DNA from: Candidatus Doudnabacteria bacterium | GTDB lineage: Bacteria; Patescibacteriota; Doudnabacteria; UBA920; O2-02-FULL-48-8 | Assembly (NCBI GenBank): GCA_016207695.1 | Contig: JACQPC010000101.1 | Coordinates: 1-14,604, forward strand | Length of the DNA stretch: 14,604 nt | Direction of reading: 5' to 3' | In this document: piece by piece, positions 6,210 to 13,988 of the stretch | Numbering within the stretch: the first letter of the stretch is position 1 | Layout: each line of letters opens with the position of its first letter | Notes under the pieces: generated by a model | The model's input: the letters and a program-made list of their open reading frames with translations, nothing else | Told to the model about the DNA's origin: nothing | The model's database searches: none | Made by a program: the position numbers and the translations under genes

Positions 6210-6238
6210 AGTATATACCTTTTTGGGTTTTATGTCAA
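6210..6238 (-). promoter_or_regulatory. Strong sigma-70-type promoter upstream of RNase J
   Basis: On the minus strand, consensus TTGACA (6238 down to 6233) is followed by a 17-bp spacer and TATACT (6215 down to 6210, 5 of 6 to consensus). The -35 overlaps the TGA stop of the CofE-like gene. Transcription would start near 6203 and run through the structured element into the RNase J gene, giving a leader of about 300 nt. A second TATAAT (6209 down to 6204) is spaced less well. Confidence 0.72.
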
Positions 6239-6981
6239 TGGTTCTTCTTCCACGGCAAGTTTTTGATCAGCGGGAAAAAGATGTCTTCGGAAAGCGGCAC
6301 TTCCAGAGAAGAATAGCGTTTGCGGGGTTTAAAGGCTTTGTTGGCAAACTGGACAAAGTCGAGTTTCGTGATTAGGCAAAGCGGGGTTTTTTCCGCTCCT
6401 TCGCCCATGGCCAGCTTGGCGGCTGCGGCCAGCCCATCCACGATATTAGCCTGGGTAAAGCGGAAGCGTTTGCCGAACAAATCTTTTTGACCGCGGTAAT
6501 CGTAAATCGGGTTAAATCCAAAATAGCCCAGAGAAATGCCAAAGGTTCCGCGGCGCAGAGGTATGGAGTGGGAATCTACAATAATCACCCCGAAATTTTT
6601 TGCGCCATATTCCTTCCTGATCCAATCATAGATTTTTCTAGCGCTTTTATAAGCATTAATCGGCCAGAGGATATAAAAACCGTGAGCGTTGCTTTCATCA
6701 ATTCCGGCCGAGCGGATGAGAAGATTGTTTTTGAGCGTATGGGTTGCTCGCGTGTGCTTGGGGTAAGACCAGACCAAAAACTTATCTGCTTCCTGTTCGA
6801 TCAGTTTTTGCTTTTCGATGGAATTTCTCGGGATACAGCGGCCTTCCCAGATGGAAACCACTTTGGAAGCGATGACCAGCACCGAATGTTCCGGGATTTT
6901 TTTGATTGAGGATTTTATGACCTGCGGCAAATCGTCCTGCGGCGGTTTTAGAATCCTTGTTTTAATGGGTTTGACGATCAT
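6235..6981 (-). CDS. CofE-like (F420-0:gamma-glutamyl ligase family) protein
   Basis: This 248-aa protein has the CofE-family pattern: VIASKVVSIWEGR (residues 36-48), SAGIDESN (about 91-98), VDSHSIPLRRGTFGISLG (135-152), the metal/GTP-region DYRGQKDLFGK (161-171), NIVDGLAAAAKLAMGEGAE (189-207). True CofE adds glutamate to coenzyme F420-0 using GTP. No other F420 gene is visible, so the actual substrate here is unknown, and an amide ligase acting on another metabolite or peptide is possible. The gene stands alone: the divergent tRNA-Leu starts 32 bp from its ATG, and the RNase J promoter overlaps its stop. No clear Shine-Dalgarno precedes the start; TAAAAT lies about 5 nt upstream. The family call is firm; the reaction is not. 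Confidence 0.85.
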   Translation of the reverse strand: MIVKPIKTRILKPPQDDLPQVIKSSIKKIPEHSVLVIASKVVSIWEGRCIPRNSIEKQKLIEQEADKFLVWSYPKHTRATHTLKNNLLIRSAGIDESNAHGFYILWPINAYKSARKIYDWIRKEYGAKNFGVIIVDSHSIPLRRGTFGISLGYFGFNPIYDYRGQKDLFGKRFRFTQANIVDGLAAAAKLAMGEGAEKTPLCLITKLDFVQFANKAFKPRKRYSSLEVPLSEDIFFPLIKNLPWKKNH

Positions 6982-6999
6982 GAAAAATTTTACTATTCT
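6971..6999 (+). promoter_or_regulatory. Promoter of tRNA-Leu
   Basis: TTGACG (6971-6976), a 17-bp spacer, and TATTCT (6994-6999) lie 14 bp before the mature tRNA 5' end. The -35 overlaps the first codons of the divergent CofE-like gene. Confidence 0.6.
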
Positions 7000-7013
7000 T
7001 TATGGACGAAATT

Positions 7014-7100
7014 GGGCACGTGGCGGAACTGGCATACGCGCACGCTTCAGGAGCGTGTAGCCGCAAGGCTGTGAGAGTTCAAATCTCTCCGTGCCCACCA
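7014..7100 (+). tRNA. tRNA-Leu (anticodon CAG), CCA encoded
   Basis: This 87-nt class II tRNA shows acceptor GGGCACG (7014-7020) pairing with CGTGCCC (7090-7096) and then ACCA. It has a D arm with GGCGGAACTGGC, an anticodon stem CACGC/GCGTG around loop TTCAGGA (anticodon CAG, reads CUG), a long variable arm AGCC-GCAA-GGCT, and a T arm GAGAG/CTCTC with loop TTCAAAT. The long variable arm fits leucine. The 3' CCA is encoded. Confidence 0.97.
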
Positions 7101-7123
7101 AAAAAGACAGCAATGGCTGTCTT
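7100..7123. terminator. Shared intrinsic terminator between tRNA-Leu and the solute-binding protein gene
   Basis: AAGACAGC (7104-7111) and GCTGTCTT (7116-7123) form a perfect 8-bp stem with a 4-nt loop. On the minus strand the stem runs into six T residues (plus-strand A at 7100-7105), a strong terminator for the binding-protein gene whose TAA it overlaps. On the plus strand it is followed only by ATTTCGTTTC, a weaker terminator for the tRNA. Confidence 0.8.
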
Positions 7124-8864
7124 ATTTCGTTTCAGTATACCAATTCTTAACGTCCAAGAAGCGCTCGGAAGGATGAATAATTGTCTCCAAATCAATGCCC
7201 TTAAGCTTCGGGGGCGTATTGTAAACGTAAATAGCGCTGTTTAAGAAAATGGCAGGGAGCTGGTCTAAGACAATCAGCTGGAATTGCTGATAGTTTTTGG
7301 CTCGGACATTCACATCATTGGTCTGCCTGGCGGTAGTCAAAAGTTTGTCCACCTCGGCATTGGAAAAGCCAGACAAATTCAGCCCGGGATCGCGCGACTG
7401 CGATGAATGCCAGAATGCGAACGGGTCAGGGTCAGGGCCGGTGTTTTCCGCAAACAGCAAGGCTTCAAAATTTCTGGGCCTGATGTACTGCTGTTCCAGT
7501 TCGTTCGCGGAAACGATGACCAGATTGACCTGTGCGCCTAGCGCTTCCCACTGGCTTTCCAAAACTTGAGCGGTTTTGACATTCAACACGAAGTTATTGG
7601 TGGCTAGATTGATTTCCAAGGGGCGCTTGTTTTTTACTCGGATATTGGTGGTAGGATCCAAAGCCCAGCCGCCCCGGTTAAGGATATCAATAGCTTCCGT
7701 AAGACTATTATGAGTTCTTGTTTCCACTTCTGGATTGTAGCCTAAGTTGCCAACAAGAATCGGGCCATAGGTTTCCTTAGAAAATCCCATATAAACTTCG
7801 TCCACGATTTTTTTGCGATCTGTGGTCAGCCACAAAGCCTGCCTTACCGCCTTGTCGGCAAGCACGGGATTTTTGAGGTTGAAAAATACAGCTTCATACT
7901 GGGGTAGATTGATGCGATACTGGCTTGAACGCTCGGAATCTTCAACGAAGGTTTTTTTATCGAAGGGTACGTAGCCGATATTGGCAATGTCCTTGCCGTG
8001 AAAAGCCGCCACCAATTGGTCATTGTCATCGTAAAACTTGAAGGTCATGCGGTTTAAGTAGGGGCGGCCTTCGTGGTAAAAATCATTGGCTTTAAGCGTC
8101 AATGATTTGATCGTACCGTCAGAAGTTTTTTTGATTTCTCTAATTGAAAAAGGGCCGGAGCCAACAGGCTTAAGATTATTGTCGGAAAGCCGGAAGCCAT
8201 TGGGAGTCAGGCCTTCCCAAACATGTTTGGGCAAAATACCCAGAGTAAAGTTAGTCAAAAAAGATGCCGAAACTTCGCGCAAGGTTAACTTTACTGTAAG
8301 ATCGTCAATTTTTTCTACCTTAACTCTGGCCCAGTTGGCCCGCAGCGGCGATTCATAATCAGGATTTTGGATGACATTGATAGTAAACACCACATCATCA
8401 GCCAAAAGCGGCTTGCCATCCTGCCATTTAAGATTCGGTTTTAGTTTAATGGTATAGGTTTTTTGGTCAGCGGAAACCTCTGGCAGGCTTTCGGCCAAAT
8501 CCGGCACCAGATTTAAATCTTTGTCGAATTTCAATAGCTGGGCAAACATGACTTTGGTAAGATCGCTGTCAATGCTGCTGGCGGAGGCGTAAACCGGATT
8601 GATAAAACGTGGCTGGCCAACTAATCCCTCGGTAATTTCGCCGCCATAGCCCGGCCCGTTGCTAAAGCCGGCCCTTGTTGTCAGAAGCAGGATTACGGCA
8701 ATAAAAAATAGTCCGCCTAAGCCGACTATTGCAATTAAATCTTTTTTCTGGAACGCCTCAAAGGTCGATAAAATTTGTGAGCGGGAAAGTTTTGGCAAAA
8801 GCCGCAAGCCTTGATAGGCTTTGATGCCAAAGTTTTTGAGTTTCAATAACCAATTTCTTATCAT
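7122..8864 (-). CDS. Membrane-anchored family-5 extracellular solute-binding protein (OppA-like)
   Basis: This 580-aa protein has a cytoplasmic basic N-terminus (1-42), one strong membrane helix (about 43-63, LIAIVGLGGLFFIAVILLL), then a large extracellular domain of the peptide/nickel ABC-transporter binding family. Recognisable family segments are GQPRFINPVYASASSIDSDL (about 83-102), LAESLPEVSADQKTYTIKLKPNLKWQDGKPL (about 125-155) and GSGPFSIREI, with FFNLKNPVLADKAVRQALWL in the second half. There is no lipobox cysteine, so it is held by the uncleaved helix. Such proteins normally hand peptides or other solutes to an ABC permease; no permease or ATPase gene is in this window. The ATG overlaps the secG stop by 4 nt (ATGA), so the two are translationally coupled. 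A terminator overlaps the stop codon. Confidence 0.93.
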   Translation of the reverse strand: MIRNWLLKLKNFGIKAYQGLRLLPKLSRSQILSTFEAFQKKDLIAIVGLGGLFFIAVILLLTTRAGFSNGPGYGGEITEGLVGQPRFINPVYASASSIDSDLTKVMFAQLLKFDKDLNLVPDLAESLPEVSADQKTYTIKLKPNLKWQDGKPLLADDVVFTINVIQNPDYESPLRANWARVKVEKIDDLTVKLTLREVSASFLTNFTLGILPKHVWEGLTPNGFRLSDNNLKPVGSGPFSIREIKKTSDGTIKSLTLKANDFYHEGRPYLNRMTFKFYDDNDQLVAAFHGKDIANIGYVPFDKKTFVEDSERSSQYRINLPQYEAVFFNLKNPVLADKAVRQALWLTTDRKKIVDEVYMGFSKETYGPILVGNLGYNPEVETRTHNSLTEAIDILNRGGWALDPTTNIRVKNKRPLEINLATNNFVLNVKTAQVLESQWEALGAQVNLVIVSANELEQQYIRPRNFEALLFAENTGPDPDPFAFWHSSQSRDPGLNLSGFSNAEVDKLLTTARQTNDVNVRAKNYQQFQLIVLDQLPAIFLNSAIYVYNTPPKLKGIDLETIIHPSERFLDVKNWYTETK

Positions 8865-9088
8865 TTAAAAAGCAAAACAGCGATGCTTAAGCCGACAAAA
8901 ATTACGGCCAGGACGATGGTAAAATAGTGCAAGCCGCGAGCCAGCCCGCGGCGGGATCTGTAAACTGACCCCTCACCGCCGAAGACTGTGGAAAGGCCGC
9001 CTTCCCGCTGCTGCATTAGAATGCTGATAACCAGCAAAACATCAACCGCAATCAGGACAAAAACCAGCAAGTCTTTAATATTCTGCAT
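8861..9088 (-). CDS. secG: Preprotein translocase subunit SecG
   Basis: This 75-aa protein has two membrane helices (about 8-25 and 55-73) joined by the conserved loop LMQQREGGLSTVFGGEGS (residues 25-41), the signature of SecG. It is an accessory subunit of the SecYEG channel that helps SecA-driven export. The size is typical for the family. It lies 53 bp after the uvrC stop and overlaps the following binding-protein gene by 4 nt, so export channel and exported, membrane-anchored protein are coexpressed. No Shine-Dalgarno is visible before the ATG; the upstream 20 nt are AT-rich. Confidence 0.93.
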   Translation of the reverse strand: MQNIKDLLVFVLIAVDVLLVISILMQQREGGLSTVFGGEGSVYRSRRGLARGLHYFTIVLAVIFVGLSIAVLLFK

Positions 9089-9141
9089 GATTTATTTGGA
9101 TAAAATTGACCCAATCATTTTGCCAGAAAATCGATTTGGTG

Positions 9142-11010
9142 TCAAAGGCTGGCTTTTATTTTTTCGGCCAGACGCTTCCCTACGATATTCCGAAGTTCTG
9201 TCAGGCTGGCGCTGCGAATCTTAGCTATTGATCCGAAAGTTTCAAGCAATTTTTTCTTTTTGGCAGCTCCAATGCCTGTGATTTGGTCAAGAGCGGATAA
9301 AGCCATGGACTTGCTGCGGAGCTTGCGGTGGTAAGTTACTGCGAATCGATGAGCCTCGTCCCTGATGCGCTGGAGCAGGAAGAGAGTAATGGAATTTTTG
9401 GGCAAAATGAGAGGATTTTTTTTGCCAGGGACGTAAATTTCTTCAAGTCTTTTGGCGATTGCAATAATTGGAATTTGTTTGGAAATTGGAAATTGGAAAT
9501 TGGAAATTGCCGCGACAGCGGCATTCAGTTGTCCTTTGCCGCCATCAATAAGGATTAAATCGGGTATTGGCCATGGCTTGTTGTCATTCTGAGGCGAAGC
9601 CGAAGAATCTGATGACAGATCCTTCACTTCGTTCAGGATGACACTTCGGCGAAACCTTCTTTCCAGAATCTCGCGCATCATCGCGTAATCATCCGGAGTC
9701 TGCTTGCGATTGATTTTAAATCTCCGATAATCTTCTTTCTTTGGCCGGCCGTAGTCAAATACCACCATAGATCCTGTTGGATTTGTGCCTTGAATGTTTG
9801 AGATGTCAAAGGCCTCGATTCTTCCCGGCAGGTCTTTGAGGTTGAGAACGCGCTGCAATTCTTTAAGAGACGAAAGCAAGCGGGCTTCCTCCAAAAGTTT
9901 CTTATTCGATTGGGATTCTAGGTATTGCTTGGCGTTTTCTGTCCCGAGTTTTATTAATTGCAGTTTTGGCCCGCGGGCAGGGACGAGGATTTTGAGTTTT
10001 TTGTCATTCCGGGCTTGATCCGGAATCCATGCGGCTGGATCCTGAAACAAGTTCAGGATGACACCTGGCGGAAGTAAAATTTCTTTTGGTTTGTCAGAAG
10101 CCTCCAAATAATATCTTGGCAAAAACTCGGCCAGGATTTCTTGGCCAGTCGCCCCATTGGTATTTTCCAAAATAAAGTTTTCTTTTCTCGTCAGTTTTCC
10201 TTCTCGGATGATAAACAAATTAATTGCGGCCATGCCGTCCTGGTATAGTGAAAAGACGTCTTGGTCGATTTTCCTCGGATAAACCAGCTTTTGCCGCTCG
10301 AGTATACGGTTGAGCGCAAAAATCTGGTCGCGGACTTTGGCCGCTTTTTCGAATTTTTTCGCTGCCGCATAAGTTTTCATTTGTGTTTGCAAATCTTTCA
10401 GCACCTCGCCCTGTCTGCCCGCAAGAAATTTGATCAGCTTGCCGATATAATTTTGCCGATAGTCATCTAGTGAGATTTTGCCAATGCAAACGCCTGGGCA
10501 TTTACCGATGTGGTAATAAAAGCATGGACGGCTGCTGACTTTTTTATTGGCGCAATAAGGAAAGATTTTGCGCGCCATGCGCAAGGTGTCTTTAATTGCT
10601 TGAGATGAAGTATATGGACCGAAGTAACGGGCGTTTTTGTCAGTCGGTTTTCTGTCAAAGCCAATAGTCGGGATTTCATCCTTAATGTGGATCTTAATGA
10701 AGAGATAATTTTTATCATCGCGAAGCAAGACGTTGTATCTGGGCCTAAGCTGCTTAATGAAATTGTTTTCCAAAATTAGCGCTTCAGTTTCGTTATCAGT
10801 TATAGTGTAATCCAAGTCCGCGATTCGGCTGATCATTTGTTGGATGCGTGCCGAGTCGAGGCCTGCATCTTTTTTAAAGTATGAGCTTACCCTGTTTTTG
10901 AGCTTGATAGCTTTGCCGACATAGAGAAACAAGCCCTTGGCGTCTTTGAAAATGTAAACGCCAGGCTGTTGCGGTAGTTGCTTGATTTTTTCAGATAATT
11001 TTTTGGGCAT
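9142..11010 (-). CDS. uvrC: Excinuclease ABC subunit UvrC
   Basis: This 622-aa protein makes both incisions flanking a lesion within the UvrBC complex. Domain order: GIY-YIG nuclease ([19 protein letters not shown], about 16-34), a Cys cluster at 153, 163, 171 and 175 spaced like the Fe-S site reported for E. coli UvrC, and the UVR UvrB-binding helix pair (about 205-235). The RNase H-like nuclease follows ([25 protein letters not shown] from about 400; [16 protein letters not shown] around 482-497), with C-terminal tandem helix-hairpin-helix motifs ([21 protein letters not shown]). The start has TAGAAT 8 nt upstream and no Shine-Dalgarno. secG follows 53 bp later. Oddities: two 60-bp repeat elements are read through in frame (residues 317-336 and 457-476), plus a 4x7-bp tandem repeat (about 502-510), all between conserved motifs. 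Confidence 0.97.
   Translation of the reverse strand: MPKKLSEKIKQLPQQPGVYIFKDAKGLFLYVGKAIKLKNRVSSYFKKDAGLDSARIQQMISRIADLDYTITDNETEALILENNFIKQLRPRYNVLLRDDKNYLFIKIHIKDEIPTIGFDRKPTDKNARYFGPYTSSQAIKDTLRMARKIFPYCANKKVSSRPCFYYHIGKCPGVCIGKISLDDYRQNYIGKLIKFLAGRQGEVLKDLQTQMKTYAAAKKFEKAAKVRDQIFALNRILERQKLVYPRKIDQDVFSLYQDGMAAINLFIIREGKLTRKENFILENTNGATGQEILAEFLPRYYLEASDKPKEILLPPGVILNLFQDPAAWIPDQARNDKKLKILVPARGPKLQLIKLGTENAKQYLESQSNKKLLEEARLLSSLKELQRVLNLKDLPGRIEAFDISNIQGTNPTGSMVVFDYGRPKKEDYRRFKINRKQTPDDYAMMREILERRFRRSVILNEVKDLSSDSSASPQNDNKPWPIPDLILIDGGKGQLNAAVAAISNFQFPISKQIPIIAIAKRLEEIYVPGKKNPLILPKNSITLFLLQRIRDEAHRFAVTYHRKLRSKSMALSALDQITGIGAAKKKKLLETFGSIAKIRSASLTELRNIVGKRLAEKIKASL
9481..9508. repeat. Tandem 7-bp repeat (GGAAATT x4) inside uvrC
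   Basis: Four perfect copies of GGAAATT run from 9481 to 9508, read on the coding strand as about ISNFQFPIS, between GGKGQLNAA and the conserved [12 protein letters not shown]. The preceding GAATTTGTTT is shared with the right arm of the intergenic palindrome at 4040-4165, suggesting a common origin. Confidence 0.85.
9583..9642. repeat. 60-bp in-frame repeat element B in uvrC
   Basis: The element begins GTCATTCT and ends GTTCAGGATGAC. Terminal GTCAT and ATGAC are complementary, and it contains hairpin arms ATTCT/AGAAT and ATCCT/AGGAT. It shares both ends with element A at 10003-10062 and has the same 60-bp length (20 codons). It is read as about [20 protein letters not shown] (residues 457-476). 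Confidence 0.85.
10003..10062. repeat. 60-bp in-frame repeat element A in uvrC
   Basis: Terminal GTCAT/ATGAC enclose two hairpins: ATTCCGG/CCGGAAT (10006-10012 with 10020-10026) and ATCCTGAA/TTCAGGAT (10039-10046 with 10052-10059). The last 14 bases, GTTCAGGATGACAC counting 2 past the element, are identical in element B. It is read as about [20 protein letters not shown] (residues 317-336), in a loop before KILVPARG. Confidence 0.88.
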
Positions 11011-11024
11011 GCCCCTATATTCTA
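11011..11024 (-). promoter_or_regulatory. Start-proximal -10 box of uvrC
   Basis: TAGAAT (minus strand, 11024 down to 11019) lies only 8 nt before the uvrC ATG, implying a leaderless or nearly leaderless mRNA. AGGGG is 1 nt from the ATG, too close to act as a normal Shine-Dalgarno. The -35 position holds a weak TGGCAA. Confidence 0.5.
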
Positions 11025-11041
11025 ATCCTTTGCCTCGACCC

Positions 11042-11070
11042 TTGCCATGGGCGTTTTTTTCCCCTATACT
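11042..11070 (+). promoter_or_regulatory. Promoter of uvrA
   Basis: TTGCCA (11042-11047, 5 of 6), a 17-bp spacer, and TATACT (11065-11070, 5 of 6) lie in the uvrC-uvrA intergenic region. A start near 11077 gives a leader of about 71 nt. No LexA-type box (CTGT-N8-ACAG or GAAC-N4-GTTC) is visible around it. Confidence 0.7.
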
Positions 11071-11087
11071 ATCTTGGCTTAATTTTA

Positions 11088-11105
11088 GGCCGTTTTTTAA
11101 CGGCT
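11088..11105 (+). other. Small hairpin in the uvrA leader
   Basis: GCCGTT (11089-11094) and AACGGC (11099-11104) are perfectly complementary with a TTTT loop; a G-T pair at 11088/11105 extends it. No T tract follows on the plus strand, so it is not a clear terminator. It may affect leader stability, or be incidental. Confidence 0.4.
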
Positions 11106-11147
11106 GTATCGTTGTCGAAACTTTTGAAAGTTAAGAGTGACTCCTAT

Positions 11148-13943
11148 ATGCAAGAAAAAATTTCCATCCGCGGCGCTCGGGTCCACAACCTTAAGAACAT
11201 CAATTTAGATATCCCGCGCAACAAGCTCGTGGTAATTACGGGTCTTTCGGGATCGGGAAAATCTTCTTTGGCCTTTGACACTTTATACGCCGAAGGTCAG
11301 CGTCGGTACGTGGAATCTCTTTCGGCTTATGCCCGGCAATTTTTGGGACTCATGGACAAGCCAGATGTCGACAAAATTGAAGGGCTTTCGCCGGCCATCT
11401 CCATTGACCAAAAATCAGCCTCCCATAATCCCAGATCAACTGTTGGCACAGTAACAGAAATTTACGATTACTTAAGATTACTTTTTGCCCGGGTAGGCCA
11501 GCCCCATTGTCCCGTCTGCGGCAAAAAAATCACCGGCCAGACTGTCACCCAGATGGTGGACCAGATCATGAGCTGGCCTAAGGAGACAAAAATTGCCTTG
11601 TTTGCACCAGTCGTTCGCGACCAGAAAGGCGAGCATAAACATGTTTTGGAGGAACTGAAGAAGGTGGGGTATGAGCGAGTGCGGTTTGACGGAACAATCA
11701 TGGATTTGAAGGAAGCGTTGAACTTGAATATCGACAAAAAGAAAAAGCATTCGATCGAAGCCGTGGTGGACCGCATCTTGCTGGACAGTGGTGAGCGATC
11801 AAGGGTGGCTGACTCGCTGGAAACTGCTTTAGATCTGGGAAACGACAGTGTGATTATTTTTAAAAATGACAAAGAGGAGATACTGCTTTCTTCCAATTTC
11901 AGCTGTCCGGAAGGGCATATGAGCCTACCGGAGATGAATCCGCGCAATTTTTCCTTCAACTCCCCGCATGGGGCCTGCCCGGACTGCACGGGCTTGGGCA
12001 CTAGATTGGAAATTGATCCGGAACTGGTGATTCCCAACAAAAGATTGACCCTGGCCGAAGGCGCGATCCGGCCATGGAGCAAGACGACCTCCCGCTTGTC
12101 ATGGTATTCCGAGATTCTGGAAGAATTGGCACAGCGGTTTGGAGCCTCGGTGGATACTCCGGTGGCGGATTTGCCCAAAAAATTCCTAGACGCGGTTCTG
12201 TATGGATCGGGCCAGTTCGAAGGCGTGGTCAATAACCTCATGCGCCGCTATAAGGAAACCGATTCTGACTATATGCGTTCGGAAATCGAGCAATACATGC
12301 GCATCAAAAAGTGCCCGACTTGCCAGGGCAAGCGGCTGAAGCCGGAGTTTTTGGCAGTGACTGTTGCAGGCAAGTCCATCGTGCATGTGGCTGATTTAAG
12401 CATTGACGACTGCGTTAATTTTATGAGCTCCCTAAACAAACAGTTTTCGGAAAAAGAGGCCAAGATCGCCCATCAAATCCTCAAAGAGATCAGCTCGCGT
12501 TTAAAGTTTTTGCAGGATGTGGGCTTGAATTATTTGACTCTTGACCGCTCGGCAGACACCTTGTCCGGCGGGGAGGCCCAGCGCATCAGACTGGCCACGC
12601 AAATTGGCTCGGGCTTAACCGGCGTTTTGTATATTTTGGATGAGCCCTCCATTGGTCTTCATCAAAAAGATAATGCCCGCCTGCTTAGAACGTTAAAAAA
12701 CCTGCGCGATTTGGGCAACACTGTAATCGTTGTTGAGCATGATGAGGAAACCATCTGGTCAGCCGACTGGGTGGTGGATATAGGTCCTGGGGCTGGCAAG
12801 CATGGTGGAGAGGTGGTATCGGAAGGAACCCCCCAGCAAGTTGCTAAGGATAAGATTTCCATAACAGGCAAATATTTATCGAGGGAGGAAAGCATTCCTG
12901 TGCCGGCAAGCAGGCGGTTGGGCAGCGGCAAAACGCTTAAAATCGTGGGCGCTGCCGAGTTTAACCTTAAAAATATTGATGTGGAGATTCCTCTGGCCAA
13001 GTTTGTGGCCTTAACCGGAGTTTCCGGAAGTGGCAAGTCCACTTTGCTTAATGAAATTTTGGCCAAAGCTTTGTCCGCCTATTTTTACAATGCCAAAGAA
13101 TCTCCAGGAGAGCACAAAAAAATCCTCGGGATTGAGAACATCGACAAGGTTATAAATATTGACCAGTCGCCGATTGGCCGCACGCCCCGCTCAAATCCTG
13201 CTACCTATACCGGAGTTTTTACTTATATCCGCGATCTTTTTGCCGCTACTCCCGAGGCCAGAATGCGCGGCTACAAAGCCGGACGCTTTAGCTTCAACGT
13301 CAAAGGCGGGCGGTGCGAAGTTTGCGCCGGCGACGGTGTGATCAGAATTGAGATGCATTTTTTGCCGGACGTTTACGTGACTTGCGAAGAGTGCAAAGGC
13401 AAGCGCTACAACAAGGAAGCTTTGGATATCCATTATAAGGGTAAGCAGATTTCCGATATTTTGGAAATGACCGTGGATGAAGCGCGGGTGTTTTTCCGCA
13501 ACGTGCCATTAATTTCCCGCAAGCTGGAAACCTTATCCTTGGTGGGCTTGGGCTACATGCATTTGGGCCAGCAGGCCACGACCTTGTCCGGCGGCGAGGC
13601 GCAACGGATTAAATTGGCCACGGAACTTTCGCGCGCGTCGACCGGCCGCACGCTTTATATTTTGGACGAGCCGACCACGGGCTTGCATTTTGACGATGTC
13701 AAAAGGCTTTTGGCTGTCTTGGGTCGCTTGGTTGATAAAGGCAATACAGTCTTGATCATTGAACACAATCTGGATGTTATCAAAAGTACGGACTGGGTGA
13801 TTGACCTGGGCCCCGAAGGCGGAGATAAAGGCGGCGAAGTCGTCGCCGTAGGCACTCCGGAAGAAGTAGCCAAAGTAAAGACCAGCTACACTGGGCAGTA
13901 TTTAAGCAAAGCCTTAAGGCCGGAAAAAGTGAAACAAAAGTAG
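11148..13943 (+). CDS. uvrA: Excinuclease ABC subunit UvrA
   Basis: This 931-aa damage-recognition ATPase recruits UvrB to lesions. It has two ABC modules: Walker [10 protein letters not shown] (about 32-40) and GVSGSGKST (about 624-632), and signature [16 protein letters not shown] (about 472) and [16 protein letters not shown] (about 812). Cys motifs include CPVC (about 121), a zinc module with CPEGH...[14 protein letters not shown], and CEVC...CEEC in the second module. In the first half of the zinc module one Cys is replaced by His (CPEGH), a variant known in other UvrA proteins. The start ATG at 11148 was chosen because IxIRGAxxHNLKNI normally begins within a few residues of the N-terminus; a TTG 36 nt upstream would add 12 atypical residues. 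AAGAG upstream is a weak, distant Shine-Dalgarno. hrcA follows after 74 bp without a clear terminator. Confidence 0.98.
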   Translation: MQEKISIRGARVHNLKNINLDIPRNKLVVITGLSGSGKSSLAFDTLYAEGQRRYVESLSAYARQFLGLMDKPDVDKIEGLSPAISIDQKSASHNPRSTVGTVTEIYDYLRLLFARVGQPHCPVCGKKITGQTVTQMVDQIMSWPKETKIALFAPVVRDQKGEHKHVLEELKKVGYERVRFDGTIMDLKEALNLNIDKKKKHSIEAVVDRILLDSGERSRVADSLETALDLGNDSVIIFKNDKEEILLSSNFSCPEGHMSLPEMNPRNFSFNSPHGACPDCTGLGTRLEIDPELVIPNKRLTLAEGAIRPWSKTTSRLSWYSEILEELAQRFGASVDTPVADLPKKFLDAVLYGSGQFEGVVNNLMRRYKETDSDYMRSEIEQYMRIKKCPTCQGKRLKPEFLAVTVAGKSIVHVADLSIDDCVNFMSSLNKQFSEKEAKIAHQILKEISSRLKFLQDVGLNYLTLDRSADTLSGGEAQRIRLATQIGSGLTGVLYILDEPSIGLHQKDNARLLRTLKNLRDLGNTVIVVEHDEETIWSADWVVDIGPGAGKHGGEVVSEGTPQQVAKDKISITGKYLSREESIPVPASRRLGSGKTLKIVGAAEFNLKNIDVEIPLAKFVALTGVSGSGKSTLLNEILAKALSAYFYNAKESPGEHKKILGIENIDKVINIDQSPIGRTPRSNPATYTGVFTYIRDLFAATPEARMRGYKAGRFSFNVKGGRCEVCAGDGVIRIEMHFLPDVYVTCEECKGKRYNKEALDIHYKGKQISDILEMTVDEARVFFRNVPLISRKLETLSLVGLGYMHLGQQATTLSGGEAQRIKLATELSRASTGRTLYILDEPTTGLHFDDVKRLLAVLGRLVDKGNTVLIIEHNLDVIKSTDWVIDLGPEGGDKGGEVVAVGTPEEVAKVKTSYTGQYLSKALRPEKVKQK

Positions 13944-13949
13944 CATTTT

Positions 13950-13976
13950 TTAGCACTTGACAGGGTTGAGTGCCAG
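13950..13976 (+). promoter_or_regulatory. CIRCE operator 1
   Basis: TTAGCACTT, 9-bp spacer, GAGTGCCAG. This matches CIRCE (TTAGCACTC-N9-GAGTGCTAA) at 15 of 18 arm positions with the exact 9-bp spacer. It overlaps the -35 of the hrcA promoter, a position where HrcA binding would block RNA polymerase. Confidence 0.88.
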
Positions 13977-13985
13977 CGCTAAGAT
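13957..13985 (+). promoter_or_regulatory. Promoter of hrcA
   Basis: TTGACA (13957-13962, consensus), a 17-bp spacer, and TAAGAT (13980-13985). The start would be near 13992, within CIRCE 2, giving a leader of about 26 nt. The promoter begins 14 bp after the uvrA stop. Confidence 0.82.
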
Positions 13986-13988
13986 TAA

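Noticed and set aside
8861..9144. Recoded genetic code (TGA as glycine, as in some CPR lineages)
   Set aside because: TGA serves as the natural stop of secG, the CofE-like gene and uvrC at expected protein ends, so the standard bacterial code applies.
9481..9508. CRISPR-like repeat array
   Set aside because: The 7-bp units are directly tandem with no spacers and lie within the open uvrC frame.
9583..10062. uvrC as a pseudogene disrupted by repeats
   Set aside because: Both 60-bp elements are multiples of three without stops, and all nuclease, UVR and HhH motifs remain intact and in order.
11112..11147. Upstream TTG start for UvrA
   Set aside because: It would add 12 residues not typical of UvrA; the ATG at 11148 places IxIRGA-HNLKNI at the usual distance from the N-terminus.
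13944..13957. Terminator between uvrA and hrcA
   Set aside because: There is a T run (13945-13951 area) but no stable stem before it, and the -35 begins 14 bp after the uvrA stop; read-through into hrcA is possible.
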